64,000 bases of DNA from Paragyromitra xinjiangensis (taxonomy: Eukaryota; Ascomycota; Pezizomycetes; Pezizales; Discinaceae). The stretch lies in contig JBCAMK010000011.1 in NCBI GenBank assembly GCA_038503065.1, positions 1 to 64,000 of the forward strand, given 5' to 3'. Position numbers and translations under genes: made by a program. Shown piece after piece: positions 10,931 to 21,625 of this stretch; within the stretch, counting starts at the first letter, position 1; each line of letters starts with the position of its first letter. The notes below the pieces were generated by a model. That model saw only the letters and a program-made list of their open reading frames with translations, ran no database searches and was not told the DNA's origin.

Positions 10931-11567
10931 GGGTGTCTCATATCCGAAAATAGTGGAACAGATTCACTGGCCCCCAAATTCTTTTGTATTTAGGGGATGT
11001 AGTCCCAATAACTTGGCGGGGCGGAGAGGCCCTGGTTTTTCTCGAGTCGATGGAATGTAGTATACGACCGGTCATGGGTTCTTTAAGTCTCAATTATAGG
11101 TTGCCTGCTTGATTGATTGATAATTCATACACGCATCCAGCCCCTAGGCTATGGCGAAATTATAGGTTGCTAATGAGAGACTTTGTAGCAAAATTCCCTC
11201 ATACACTCACTCTAAACGTTCCAACAGGGTTTCTCTTACATTTTCGATTAGAAGTCGAAAAGGTCTTGTGGGTCTAGTGGTCCGATTCATGATCCTTGCC
11301 TTTTCTGATTTTAATCCCCCACGCTTCTCTCAAACATGCAACCCCGTCAGGAGATTTTATATATGTGCGAACGGAACAAATAGAAAATAAGAATAAAGTA
11401 GTCAAAGGGTGGGCAGCAAGATGATGCGAGTGTCAATCGATAGACAGGTTTTCAATAGTGAAGATATTGGGTGGGACTGGGTCGGAACTACGGAAATGGT
11501 TTGATATCACTGTAATAGGTTCACAGAATATCACTCATGATCAATTTCGTTATCGAAATGTACTTAA
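10931..11567. other. Intergenic with a non-LTR/SINE-like tail
   Basis: No gene is supported. The stretch contains the retroelement tail at 11110-11154 and a faint tRNA-like string near 11266-11290 that does not fold convincingly. Confidence 0.5.
11110..11154 (-). mobile_element. 3' tail of a dispersed LINE/SINE family
   Basis: On the minus strand the sequence reads ATAGCCTAGGGGCTGGATGC then GTGTATGAATTATCAATCAATC. The same terminus, with a different short tandem tail, occurs at 40384-40416 and 53340-53392. A conserved end followed by variable microsatellite-like units is typical of non-LTR retroelements or the SINEs they mobilise. Confidence 0.6.
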
Positions 11568-13734
11568 ATGACCATGGATATCGGAATAGAAATGAGCAAG
11601 AAACCAACTCCTCAAAAAACAGTTCATACGATGAGCGAGCCTCAGTCACATGTTACTTTAACTGCCACCTGCAAACAAGAGGACTCCTCAGTCGAAGACT
11701 CCATAGCTTCGTATTTTCAGCAGGCCTTGCAAGTCCCTCCTCATACTCCAAAAGCTAATGAACACACCTTAGAGTCTGTAAACCTAATGTCATATTTGGG
11801 TCCCCCACCACCAAGGGCTTTAAGACCCTTAATGGGGGGTTTTCAGGACAAGTTACTTGAAATAGTGACGGCGGATATTAGCAGCTCTCGGCAATATATT
11901 AAAGAGTCGAGCCAAATTGTAGTGGATGAAGGTGAGGATTAAACTTACTGCCAGTTTTTTGTTTTTTGTGCCCAGAAAACTCACGAGCAGTACCTTCAGC
12001 TGATACACCTACCTCTTGCAACGTTTTGCCAAGCATCATGGAGCCCTCATACGACACCACCGTGCTTCCAGTAGCCCCAGAATATCTAGATCCTATACCT
12101 TTGTCTTCAGGGATCCTACCAGGCAGCCCACCTCGGTCTCCAAAGCTCTCTCCGGAAGCCATAGCGTTTCCAGACAGCCCACCTCCGTCTCCAGAGCCCT
12201 TACCGGAAACTGCAGCACCTCTAGGCAGCCCACCTCTGTCTCCGGAACTCCTATCGGGAACCGTAACGCCTCTAGACGGTCCATCTCTGTCTCCAGAGCT
12301 CTTACTGGAAGCCATAGCACTTCTAGACAGGCCTTCCCGCGATGTTTCACACCCAGGTGATTTATTTATATCCCTAGGACGCGCTATAGCACCCCTAAAT
12401 AGCTCAACTCCGGGATCCCCGACGGAAGATACGGTACCCCTAGGTGGAACCGGAGCACATGGTTACTTCGGGGATCTGGGAAGAGAGGCAGATTCAAGTT
12501 TCTGTAAGTTCTGTATAAAATTATCTTCATGTTTCGACGACTAACAGTACCCTCAGTTGATCCGCGCCCCTCTAATGATACCCGTTGTGGTAAAACTGAG
12601 TTTTCAGGGCCTGCGACACCCCCAGAGAGTTCTCCCGTGTATGATCAGTCGCGGTGCAGTTCCCGGATGGGCTTTAGGAGGGATGAGGAGAGTTATATGG
12701 ATGAAGAAGAGGGTTGCACGGATGACGATGAGGAGGGTTTCACGGAGGAAGTGGATAACTATGTTCCTCGGAGCATTAATGAAGCGGAAGAGGAAGAAGA
12801 GCTTAGCTCTCATACACCTACTCAGGAGACATTTTACATATGCATGGGCAGGGCTGAATGTAAGTTCTGTGTAGGGTTCTCTTGCACACCGAAAGCTAAT
12901 AGCATCCTTAGCATCTACTTCTCGCGCCGTGGTCATAGAAGAAACCAAGAAACTTCAGCAAGAGGTAGCACAGCTCCGAGAAGAAACAGCACTGCTCCGA
13001 GAAGAAGCAGCGGGGCTTGATAGTAGATTTAAGCATTCATGGACTGAAGAGACGCATAAACTCTATCGTGAATGGAACGAAAAAATCGATTCTTTAAGCC
13101 CTTCCATTTCTCTGATCAAGAGTATGTTCCCTACAAATTTCATGCAACTAAATGGGCTAAAAATCTTGCTAGCGAAGCTCGACAATGTCTCCAAGCTCAG
13201 TGGTGACCGCACCCGTCTTAATAGAATCGAGGGTATGTCCCCCGCAAATTATATGCAACTACATTATCTGAAACCCTTTCTAGCGAAGCTCGACAATATC
13301 TCCAAGCTCAGTAGTGACCGCGCCCGTCTCGATAGAATCGAGGGTATGTCCCCCGCAAATTTCATGCAACTGCATGGGCTAAAAATCTTGCTAGAGAAAC
13401 TCGACAATATCTCCACCTATCTCGATAGAATCGAGGGTATGTCCCCCGCAAATTCCATGCAACTAAATCGGCTAAAACCCTTTCTAGCGAAGCTCAAAGG
13501 TGACCGCACTTATCTCAATGGGGTCGAGGGTATGTCCCCTGCAAATCTCATGCGATTACATAACTAAAAAACTTCCTAGCGAGGCTCGACAATTTCGAGG
13601 GACTCAACAGAGTCACACTTTCTCTCGCTTCTATCCTCTACATATTTATGTTTCCTTGGTTTGACAATTTCAGCATATCCAACAAAGCTGTCCTTTGCCT
13701 CGTCGTTGTTTTCTACATAGTGATGTTTTTCTAG
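11568..13734 (+). CDS. Coiled-coil protein with C-terminal membrane segments and a five-fold repeated intron
   Basis: Exons 11568-11931, 11976-12503, 12557-12859, then 12912 onward. The three introns (44, 53, 52 nt) are all phase 1 with GTGAGG or GTAAGT donors. The protein begins Ser/Thr/Pro-rich. Exon 2 has five Pro-rich repeats of about 20 aa (SPPxSPEx type), exon 3 an acidic stretch, and exon 4 a coiled coil (LREETALLREE). The last section has five copies of an exon plus an intron-like segment. Only the fifth must be removed, because it holds a stop. With all five removed the product is 587 aa; with only the fifth removed, 655 aa. The C-terminus has two hydrophobic stretches (LASILYIFMF and AVLCLVVVFYIVMFF), suggesting membrane anchoring. 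Function unknown. Confidence 0.7.
12119..12320 (+). repeat. Coding tandem repeat, about 60 bp, Pro/Ser-rich
   Basis: Four to five imperfect units, each with GGCAGCCCACCTC or its variant followed by TCTCC and GAGCTC, lie inside exon 2 of the preceding gene. They encode GSPPxSPE(L/P)L-type repeats. The unit length is a multiple of three, so the frame is kept. The mirrored open frames on other strands are shadows of this array. Confidence 0.75.
13122..13579 (+). repeat. Tandem array of five intron-like segments separated by mini-exons
   Basis: Intron-like segments: 13122-13172, 13233-13283, 13344-13394, 13437-13487, 13530-13579. Each begins GTATGT and ends with CTAG, and four of the five have a CTAAA-type branch site. 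Lengths are 51, 51, 51, 51 and 50 nt. The four 51-nt copies are stop-free and in frame; the 50-nt copy holds a stop and must be spliced. Between them lie exons of 60, 60, 42 and 42 nt encoding KLDNISKLSSDRARLDRIEG-like units. All junctions are phase 1. The array arose by duplicating an exon-intron unit of about 111 bp. Confidence 0.82.
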
Positions 13735-14053
13735 TCCTAGCTATATATCTGGAGTGATGTGAATTCGACAGATCGGAAAGGAAGGGATTAAGGGAAAGTT
13801 ATGCTGTTTTTTGTTATGTTTGAATTTTTTCAATTTTCTTACGTATTTCATATGGAACGTGTCTGTTTGTAGCATGAGGGCTGCCGTAGACCCAGGTGGT
13901 CTGAGCTTCTTGTTCCTCTTTTTAGTTTCTGCAGCTGGTTGACTGTATCCTGCTTCGTTCAATAAGATTTTAAAATTGATAAAGACCGCCTCGTTCACAG
14001 ATTTACGATATCCGATCTCCTTAATAAGTATTGGACCAGACGGTCCAAACTAG
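13735..14053. other. Intergenic / 3' flank
   Basis: No supported gene. The minus-strand open frame here is T-rich on the coding strand of its neighbour and has no splice or domain evidence. The last nine bases, CCAAACTAG (14045-14053), are the left copy of the target duplication of the following MITE. Confidence 0.45.
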
Positions 14054-14197
14054 TAGTCTCGCACCAGATCGCTCGGTTATGTAACCGATTAGTCATCACG
14101 TGCTTGACCTCACCTCTTTCCAGTACACCTCATAGGCAGCAAAGTGGAGTTACGATTATTATTTGCGATGCTGACTAAGAGTCTTGGCACGAGACTA
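14054..14197. mobile_element. MITE with 9-bp target-site duplication (Mutator-like)
   Basis: The 144-bp element starts TAGTCTCGCACCAGA and ends with the complement of TAGTCTCGTGCCAAGA. It is flanked on both sides by CCAAACTAG (14045-14053 and 14198-14206). A 9-bp duplication is the usual signature of Mutator-type transposition. A second copy without a visible duplication lies at 48896-49018. No coding capacity. Confidence 0.85.
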
Positions 14198-14206
14198 CCA
14201 AACTAG

Positions 14207-15013
14207 TACTATGTTTAGAAGGGAAATAACTCAGGGATTCAATCACCCAGTGCACGTGGAGAGGGTGGGGATTTGAAAGATAGGGAAGGTTAGCTGATCA
14301 TCTGAGTGACGTCGACTCGTTTGGACTATTCTCTTAGATCTACTTTTACTGGAAATCCACGAAATCCGAGGCCGTGAGGTTATGAGGTCTCAACCCTTGA
14401 CTGGAATTGGCTTGTGGAAACCTAGGCTACGGTGATCAAAGTCTGGGCCGCACCTTTGTCCTTCAAAAGATTTGCCGCCCTGCCGGCTTTCAAAATCTTG
14501 GGTTCTATCTACCACATTTTGCGAACTTCGGTCAAAAGGTGAGCCCTCAAGCAAAACTCGAATCACTAAGGTGTGCATACTTTATCGATACTATCAGCGC
14601 TTACTTGGGGAGAACTACCTGGCATCTGAAAAGTCACCAGTACGAACCGATAACTTCGATCACAGGAAATATGCGCTCTAATACTCAAGTGGTTTATCAA
14701 TACACGGAAAGCTGGCGTAGCTTAGGTATTTTAACTTCTAACTGCTACATGCTTTAATTAATCTAATACTAGTAGGTACTCCGTCAACTACCGCCGCCGA
14801 TGACGATCAAGAGCCACTATTAACCTCAGCGAGATTTCCAATCGGAGGTCGCTTTATCACAGGTATTTCTCCTCCTAGCTTTGAAACTTTGAGGTGTCAT
14901 CCCCGGACTGATAAGCATCGATATAAGCAATCTCATCCCGCTTCAAAGGGGCCCCATATGCTTGGGAACGTATCAAAGCAATCTTTCTGGAGGCTTCCGC
15001 TACTTGTCGGGCT
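14207..15013. other. Region upstream of Est1-like gene, exons unresolved
   Basis: The 5' exons of the following Est1-like gene should lie here but cannot be placed. The gene's frame stays open back to a stop near 14915 (encoding APYAWERIKAIFLEAS...). The open frame at 14407-14757 lacks recognisable features. Confidence 0.4.
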
Positions 15014-16907
15014 TTGAGAAACCTCCATAAATCTCTTTTTTGTTCCTTGCTATCTCTATTCGGGTATTACAGAGGTGGCGTCTCTAGCCGGGAGATTGAG
15101 ATTCAGCTCTCCGAGATTACACCCCCGAGTATCGAGTGGCTCATAGAGTCCACTAAAATTGCTTGTACCGAACTTGCAATGGCGGAAGCTAGATGCTACA
15201 ACCTCCATATCGAAATTGCAGCCACCCCTAGACATGTGAGTGGGATAGGGTGGTTGACATTGATGGAATCACACTGTGCGCTTTTGGATCAATACCATGA
15301 CTTCTTCGCCGCCTCACACCATCCTAGGGCGAGCCTTGCTCTCCGAAACTTAGCACTGAAATACTCAATGCCATCAAGGATGTGGACTTATGGTATATGT
15401 AGACTCCTAAAGCTCTTTTGTTGTGGGTTACCGAATTCTCTGGAGCATATGATAGCCTTCATTCAATTTTCCTATGGCATGATTGGACTTTGTAAGTCAT
15501 CTCGCGTCTTTTCACTTTTACGTCAAAATACCCTAAGTTAATCTCTGGATAGTGTATGAGACTACACCGGCTTTCGAAGGAATATGGATGGAGCTCCTAG
15601 GCAGTCTCAATATTTATCGTATGAGTATCGTGAATGATATTCATGATCACAAGCTATGGGCAGATGTTTCGAAATATTGGTACTCGAAGGCGATTGATAA
15701 AGACCCGCACCGGGGGGTTCTATATTTTCGTTTAGGTGTTTTGGCTGAACCAAACATTTTCCAGCAACTATTCTACTTCTTCAAGAGCCTCGGGGTAGCC
15801 AAACCCTGCTTTATGGCTGAGACCGCTATCTTGGAAACCCTCGATCTCGTTCTTGATCCCGAAAGTTCACCCTCGGTTGAAATACTGTTTTTAAAACTTC
15901 TTAGGATCGACTTTACAGGCACTAATTCGGCGGATTTTGACAATCTTCTTCTCCAATTTTTGGATCGTTTGAGTGAAGATTTCGGAAGCTCCAAGTCAGA
16001 GTGGGAGGTTTGCAACGCTGTCCCTAGCATTGATGAATTGAACTTAATCTAGGTGATATATGAACAGGTCGCCGGTGACTACATTGCGATATGCAACATT
16101 GTCTGCATGCATCAATATAATTTCGAGCACGGTCCTCTTCGAAAAGTCCTAAATAAGGGACCTCTCCATTCAGCCATGGACGAGACAGCTGTATAGGAAA
16201 ACGACAGAAATACTGCTGAGTTAGAAGAATTACTTCGGCATCATACTAGCGAGTTTCCGCTTCAGGGGGTCTCCGAGTCGGGGAACGTCAATATTGTTGA
16301 AGAAGCCTCCAGCAGAGTTGATCTTGAGCCAGCTAACATACCGGAAGATGCTTTGTGTACATGTGGTCTCCGACCCTTCATAAATTCCATGTTACTGACC
16401 TATGGGGTCCTCGAAATTGCGTTGAGACGAACCGACGACAAAACTGTTTTGTCGCACATACATATCTGGCTTGTTTTTATGACGTACATCGAGACTTCGA
16501 CGTCAGCCGCGAGGTTATTGGGAAAGGATTTCCCATGGCAAAGTTTGGCAACAATGCTAAACTACCTTGTAGCGAACTGCAACGGTTGGAATCTAGGCCT
16601 TGAAGGTGAAAAGTTCCCATTTCTGGGGGATGAGATGTGGTTGCCGGAGGACAATATTCTGCAGGGGTTTGATTGGTCTGAATTTTATTTCCCGGAGGGT
16701 TGGTTCGAGGATGTCGATAACGAAACGAGGTCTATGGAACTACCTTCGATGGTCTATGTCCGAATTGAACGTATCTTATGGCTTGCCGCTAAAATAACAA
16801 AAGTAAGGCTCGCAATTGTTTCTCAATGCGCTTTGGGTTCCGTAACTAATCGACTAAGCAATAGAGTAGCGAATTTTTGGTATATAAAGATCGAAAATTT
16901 ACCGTAA
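15014..16907 (+). pseudogene. Est1-type DNA/RNA-binding domain protein, disrupted copy
   Basis: Exons: about 15014-15491, 15553-16007, 16053-16802 (and beyond). The introns (61 and 45 nt) close in phase. The first two match the paralogue at 55.8-58.6 kb in position and phase. The central motif WADVSKYWYSKAIDKDPHRG then FYFFKSLGVAKP is the alpha-helical signature of Est1/SMG7-type domains (A..WY..A....P..G....L......N...Q..Y...SL....P). The C-terminal third (LSHIHIWLVF, FPWQSL, LPEDNILQGFDW, ERILWLA) is the fungal extension of this family. An in-frame TAG at 16194-16196 cuts the protein just after the Est1-type domain. The coding sequence resumes for 200 residues. The 5' end and last exon are uncertain. 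Family members act in telomerase recruitment or mRNA decay; for this paralogue the role is unknown. Confidence 0.8.
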
Positions 16908-17132
16908 ACTTACCATCGGCTACGGATGGAAGATATTTCGAGCTGAGTTAAGGGTTGAAGTTGATTCTGTTTCACATGTTCCTAGTCTCGTTTTTCTTTA
17001 TTTAACTTACTATATTTTGAGAAATAATTATATCAACCCTTCCTGATGCTATTTCCGTCTGATTTCCGAGGGATATAAGAGCAAATAGTCCTTCACATTG
17101 ACTGTATATCGTGCTTTCAATCATCTGCAAAT
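16908..17132. other. Spacer with upstream region of F-box gene
   Basis: Pyrimidine- and AT-rich spacer between the Est1-like gene and the F-box gene. No distinct element is recognised. Confidence 0.4.
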
Positions 17133-17831
17133 ATGGACAGGATACCTCCAGAGCTTTGGCTTTTGATCATGGAAGCGATTCCTTGTCTACCTGACCTGAG
17201 AAACTTCGCCCTATCGAGGAAAATCTTCTTTCACGTATTCTAAAATTATCAGTTCACAGTTTTGAGATCGGTCATCAAAAATCAATTCGGAAATGCTGCT
17301 AAACAAGCGGTATTCGCAGCTACTGAACAAGCTTTAGGAGCAACATCCGAGGAAGCAAGGGTGGAAAAAATAAAATCACTCAACTCATTTCCATGGACTA
17401 GTCATAGAATTGATTCTGGCACCTTGAAGAGGTTGCTTGGCATTGGTCAGGTTGTTGAAGATCTTGCTTATCTTTTCGTTAAAGATATGGCCTCAGGGCT
17501 TTGGGTGGAAGCGCTTGGGAACGGGCCTCCAAGTTCCTTTACTCATGCCGAATCTAAGATAAAGAAGGCTATGTATTGTTACGAGATTCTCACCCAACTT
17601 TACCGAGAATTTACTCCGCAACGTAAGCTTTTTTTTTCTAGCAACCTAGATGAAGCAACTTTCCGGGAGTTTTACCCCCCGCTTGATATCCGGGAATGGT
17701 TGGATATAGCATTTTTTGAGGAATGCTTCTTTCCAAGATTTATAAAGACTATCTGTGGAGAGTGCCAGAGCAGGGGAGTGTGCTTTAGTAAGACTTATTC
17801 TAACGTTAAATGCAAAACATACTTACTTTGA
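17133..17831 (+). pseudogene. F-box protein, interrupted by an early stop
   Basis: The ATG at 17133 opens an F-box-like N-terminus: IPPELWLLIMEAIPCLPDLR then FALSRKIF. At codon 37 (17241-17243) a TAA interrupts the frame. The frame then continues unbroken for about 190 residues (LRSVIKNQFGNAAKQAV... to FEECFFPRFIKTICGECQSRG), the usual length and layout for the C-terminal part of fungal F-box proteins. A GTAAGA donor near 17789 with an acceptor AACCAG near 17836 would add a further exon (QLHSLVFRGGP), which again meets a TGA. F-box proteins normally supply substrates to SCF ubiquitin ligases. With two stops this copy is probably inactive. Confidence 0.6.
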
Positions 17832-17919
17832 ACCAGGTCAACTTCACAGCCTCGTATTTCGAGGCGGGCCAAAAGAGCTTCTACGGTGATTCGGATTTGG
17901 CAGTCTGCTTCCCGGCCGG

Positions 17920-18060
17920 GAAGCTGTGGGTTTGGCAGCAGGTTCAGGAGCCTGGCTGACCTACCTTTGGTTGCTAGCAGTAGGTTGAGTATTCTGGCGA
18001 CAGTTGCTTGTATCTATACGATTTTCTAGATGCAGACTAACGACATTTGTGTGCTTGACC
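17920..18060. repeat. Fragment of the complex subtelomeric repeat
   Basis: GGCAGCAGGTTC, AGGTTGAGTA, CTGGCGACA, TGTATCTATACGATTTTC and ATGCAGACTAACGACATTTG occur in the same order as in the block at 25428-25550. It is a short separate copy of that repeat, lying at the 3' end of the decayed F-box gene. Confidence 0.65.
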
Positions 18061-19905
18061 ATGTGTATGGGCGTGCATCCCTTTCTATTGATGTAATGCG
18101 AATGGATATCATTGTAGGGGTCCATTTACTTTTGCGCGGAGTGGAGAAGAATGTTTTGTCGTGGAGGGACGAGAGCACCTATATATCGGTACTTCAATAT
18201 CGAGTGCCGCGGGTTGATGAAATTTCATGCGGAGGTGGCAGATTTTGGGATCTAGTATCCATTCTAGTGGGGAAAGAGCATATCAGCGTCAGGCAGCTAG
18301 GGATAGTATAGCGAGGGGCGACCTACGCCTTTTAAATAGGATAGATGATAGATTTTATCCCTTCGCGTGCCCTCAAGGTAGGCGCCGGATCGAAAGCTAG
18401 CCACAAACTAAAGCAAGGCCGCCGGCCCAAATATTTGGACTTTGTTGCTCCCCTTGGGCTCTGGCTTGTCACGGTCGTGGCTGATATATACCTATACCTT
18501 CATCATTAGGCCTTGCAAATCACCACCCCGGTTACGCCATAAAGTACATTATTGAAAATCATCGGGTACTAACCATGGGGTATCCATGCGGGAATGGGTT
18601 CATTTTGGCTGCTGTAACCGCGCCACCATGGGAATGTAAACTTCTTGTCAGTGCGTGTGCTGACCAAGTGTGACCAAGATGTACGTGCAGCGAAAGCAAG
18701 CTTAAACTGGCGAATATTGGAGTCTGCGCATTCTAACAAGGGTGAGCATATAGATGACGACACTGAGATCTTATACAAGTCATATGCTTGTCACGGAAGA
18801 GCCTCGAATTTCCGTGCACTGAAGTCAGTAGATGATACTAGGTATAAACTAAAATAAATGCCGCTGTGCCGAGCTCCTTATAATTTGAACCCCGCTATCG
18901 CGTATTCGCGGGACAGTATCCCCGCGGGGATGGCAGCAGTATGAGAAACGAAACAAGGCGTAAGATGTAGTATACGTGCGGGAACCCTACCACCAAAGCA
19001 TAGCTATAAGTAAATTATAAGATTTATTTTACAAACTTCATCCCCCAGTAAATATCTATTTTCCTAATAAACCCCGAAGCTAATGCTATTTTGGGTAACC
19101 TGCAAAGCAAATTACCTACTATGGGGAAGGCAACGCTCTTGGCAGCAGGATTAGGGGGATTTTTTGGAGGGCAACAGGCGAAACAATTTACTAGTCCAGC
19201 AAGTAGACAAGATAATGATGACCATTTCCATTCTATAATCTTAATCTCTCTTGATTCTGGACCTAACCCTACCGCCAAGAGCGTTACCTCCCTCTTAGTT
19301 TGGTACACCTTCTAGGTTTCCGGGACCATACTCAAAAATATTCAATTCGAAGGCCGGGTATAGTGACTCCCAGCTGCATGGCGAATCTGGCCAAGTGAAG
19401 GATTCGTGTGAAAACCCGATTTCTAACTTTAACGACCCTTAAAATCTAGCAGCTTGGCGAGACGAGACAGATTTTCTAAAACAATATACGGTCTTTTCCA
19501 ATCCGTCACCCGGGAGTCATTATAATAACCTGCCGTGCTCTAGCTATACCAAGCCACTATCTAATAGAACCTAAGATTCATATTCATACCTATACCTATA
19601 TCCTACACGTACTCGCTCGGGAAGAATAATTTTACCCTAGTAACCAAGATAAAAAGAAGAAGCCTTTCAACAACAATAAGCTTAGCGCATAACTTGAATG
19701 TATTTTGTGGGTAGAGAGCTAACCCGTAAGGTTGAAACTTACAAACTTATGGTCACAATAATTAGGCATAAGCGAGCACTGAACTTCAGCCGTTGTTATA
19801 TAGTCGCATTTCATACAATAGTAAATTTTTATGGATACAATAACCAACGTAGCTAACTACCCTCAAAGCGACTACGCGATAAGATTGTTGGTAAGAGGGT
19901 TGTCA
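18061..19905. other. Intergenic, no supported gene
   Basis: Several open frames under 100 codons exist (for example 18030-18311 and 19091-19315). None has introns, homology or low-complexity organisation that would argue for expression. The 19091-19315 frame starts MGNLQSKLPTMGKAT and could be a small protein, but there is nothing to test it by here. Confidence 0.45.
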
Positions 19906-20222
19906 AGTCTGGGCACGAGGCTACATGTACAGTTGCGTCCAATAAGTTAGCCTCTCCAATGGCTTGGTGATGTGAACACAAGAAATACACTAAGCCTAAT
20001 TGGGTTTGGTTCGAGACAACCTGGGAGCGCTTAAATAAAGACTACATGTAATTTCAAAAGGTTCAATTCTCTTCAGCCGTCCAAACCTGTCTCAGGACTG
20101 GGCCTTTCTATTGTGCCAAACCTCCAGTGCGCATATAGCATTTCTTCACCTTTTGGCCGCAATTCTATTTACATCTTACAACAAACCACGTCGATTGCGA
20201 ATACTAGTCTCGTGCCCAGACT
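19906..20222. mobile_element. Inverted-repeat-bounded segment related to the TAGTCTCGTGCC MITE
   Basis: AGTCTGGGCACGAGGCTA at 19906-19923 is the inverted partner of TAGTCTCGTGCCCAGACT at 20205-20222. The termini resemble those of the 14.05 and 48.9 kb MITEs, but are arranged inside-out. They may be the ends of two neighbouring copies or of one rearranged element. Confidence 0.45.
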
Positions 20223-21051
20223 CGCTTAGCAACACTCTGATCTACGGTCTTATCAGATCGTAGATTTGAAGGTAGTTGCCTGGATAGGAAATGCGCCAAG
20301 ACGCGACAAGGGGCAGTGGCACCGAAATTAGGGAATCGCTACTCATAACTACATGTAAAAATCAAGTAGTGATTTTTAAAAAATAGGTAGGACTAGTAAA
20401 TTACGCCCCAGGCACCGGCATCATAGACCTACATAACTTACATTTTCCCCGTAACTCACTCGCTACTGGCAGCTGAAATCTAAGATACATACGCAGCAAG
20501 CTGCACGGGCAAGGGGAGTCACACTGATGCTTAGGAGCTAGACTGAATTGTATCGTGGAAGCTGAACAGAAAATGAAGATTACAATAATGGCTGCCTTGC
20601 CTTATTCTCTTTAGATATGATCTAAAATTAATTAAACCCCCGAAACGGATGGTATTGAGAAATGAAGCGCACGACAACCACGAAGTAACATGCGATGATA
20701 GTAACCCAGCCATCACGTTACGGTAAGATAGTAGAAAGTACAAAGAATAGACATGTGAATGAATCCTTGATATACTTAGGCATTCGTTAAGTATTAGAAA
20801 TTTTTTTGTAATCAGCGGCGCCACGCCAAGTATCCACGTGCGGCTACGGAGAGAAAATAACATTGATTCTCCGGTGCTAATTTTGAGGGTTTATTCCAGG
20901 GGGCACATGTATGTATACAGTAGACTCTAGGGTCGGGAGCGGACCTTGTATCGAGAACATTCTTTACTGATAATAGAGTGATATTTCATGATTGAGGCTC
21001 GGTAGTACTTGGGTGTGGGGTAAGTCTGGCGATAGGTGGCGGTGCGAGTAA
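20223..21051. other. Intergenic, no feature recognised
   Basis: The longest open frame (20531-20863, minus) has a hydrophobic, T-rich composition and no splice or domain support. Nothing else was seen. Confidence 0.45.
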
Positions 21052-21315
21052 GATATGGTGCGAGAAGGCGTAGAGGGTGACCTGGGCAACCTGGTTCACA
21101 CCCTTGGGCCCATTTGACCAACTAAAACCCTGAAAACAGCAGTTGAGGCTTTTGATGGCTGATTCAATCGACGCAAATGGATGATCTGTGCCACAAGAAT
21201 TGTAGTTTTCCTACTGATGGCGCTTTTTGACTGTGGCTTTACTAACAAATCTTTTTTTGAAGAGGGTGTGAACCAGGTTGCCCAGGTCACCCTCAACGCC
21301 TTCTCGCACCATATC
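21052..21315. mobile_element. Inverted repeat with 53-bp arms
   Basis: The arm 21052-21105 (GATATGGTGCGAGAAGGCG...GGTTCACACCCTT) is the near-perfect inverse of 21261-21315. Both contain GGGTGACCTGGGCAACCTGG. A 155-bp unrelated loop separates them. The form fits a non-autonomous element or a recent inverted duplication. Confidence 0.7.
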
Positions 21316-21625
21316 CCAATTTCTTCTCCGGCCCTCCACAACTCCCTGAGAGGCCTGATAAAAACGTCTAAGGGAATGGTATGTATTAAACATCAAACAA
21401 ATCTAGTTGGCAAAAGTATGAAATTCAAACGAGCTTGAGCCCGCTGAGAAAATAGCTGCAGCGGTGCACGCAAGAGTTCCCAATTCTCTTCCCCTTTCCA
21501 CATCTCCCTGAGAGACCTGATAGAGATGTTAGAGGATCAAGAATGCTATGTGCTAAACATCAAACTAGGTTAGTTGGTAAAAATATGAAATTATAGCAAG
21601 CTTGAGTCCCTCGAGAAAAGTGCTT
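21313..21625. repeat. Diverged tandem duplication, about 160-bp period
   Basis: CTCCCTGAGAGRCCTGATA, AAACATCAAAC, TAGTTGG and AGCTTGAG appear in the same order in 21313-21450 and 21477-21625. About a quarter of positions differ, so the duplication is not recent. Confidence 0.65.

Noticed and set aside
11264..11330. tRNA-Pro-like string (GGGTCTAGTGGTCCGATTCATGATC)
   Set aside because: The D-arm-like text is attractive, but no anticodon arm or TTCRANNC T-loop with matching acceptor stem follows. At best it is a tRNA-derived remnant.
12093..12350. Open frames on the minus strand and other plus frames over the Pro/Ser repeat
   Set aside because: Shadows of the coding minisatellite in exon 2 of the 11.6-13.7 kb gene.
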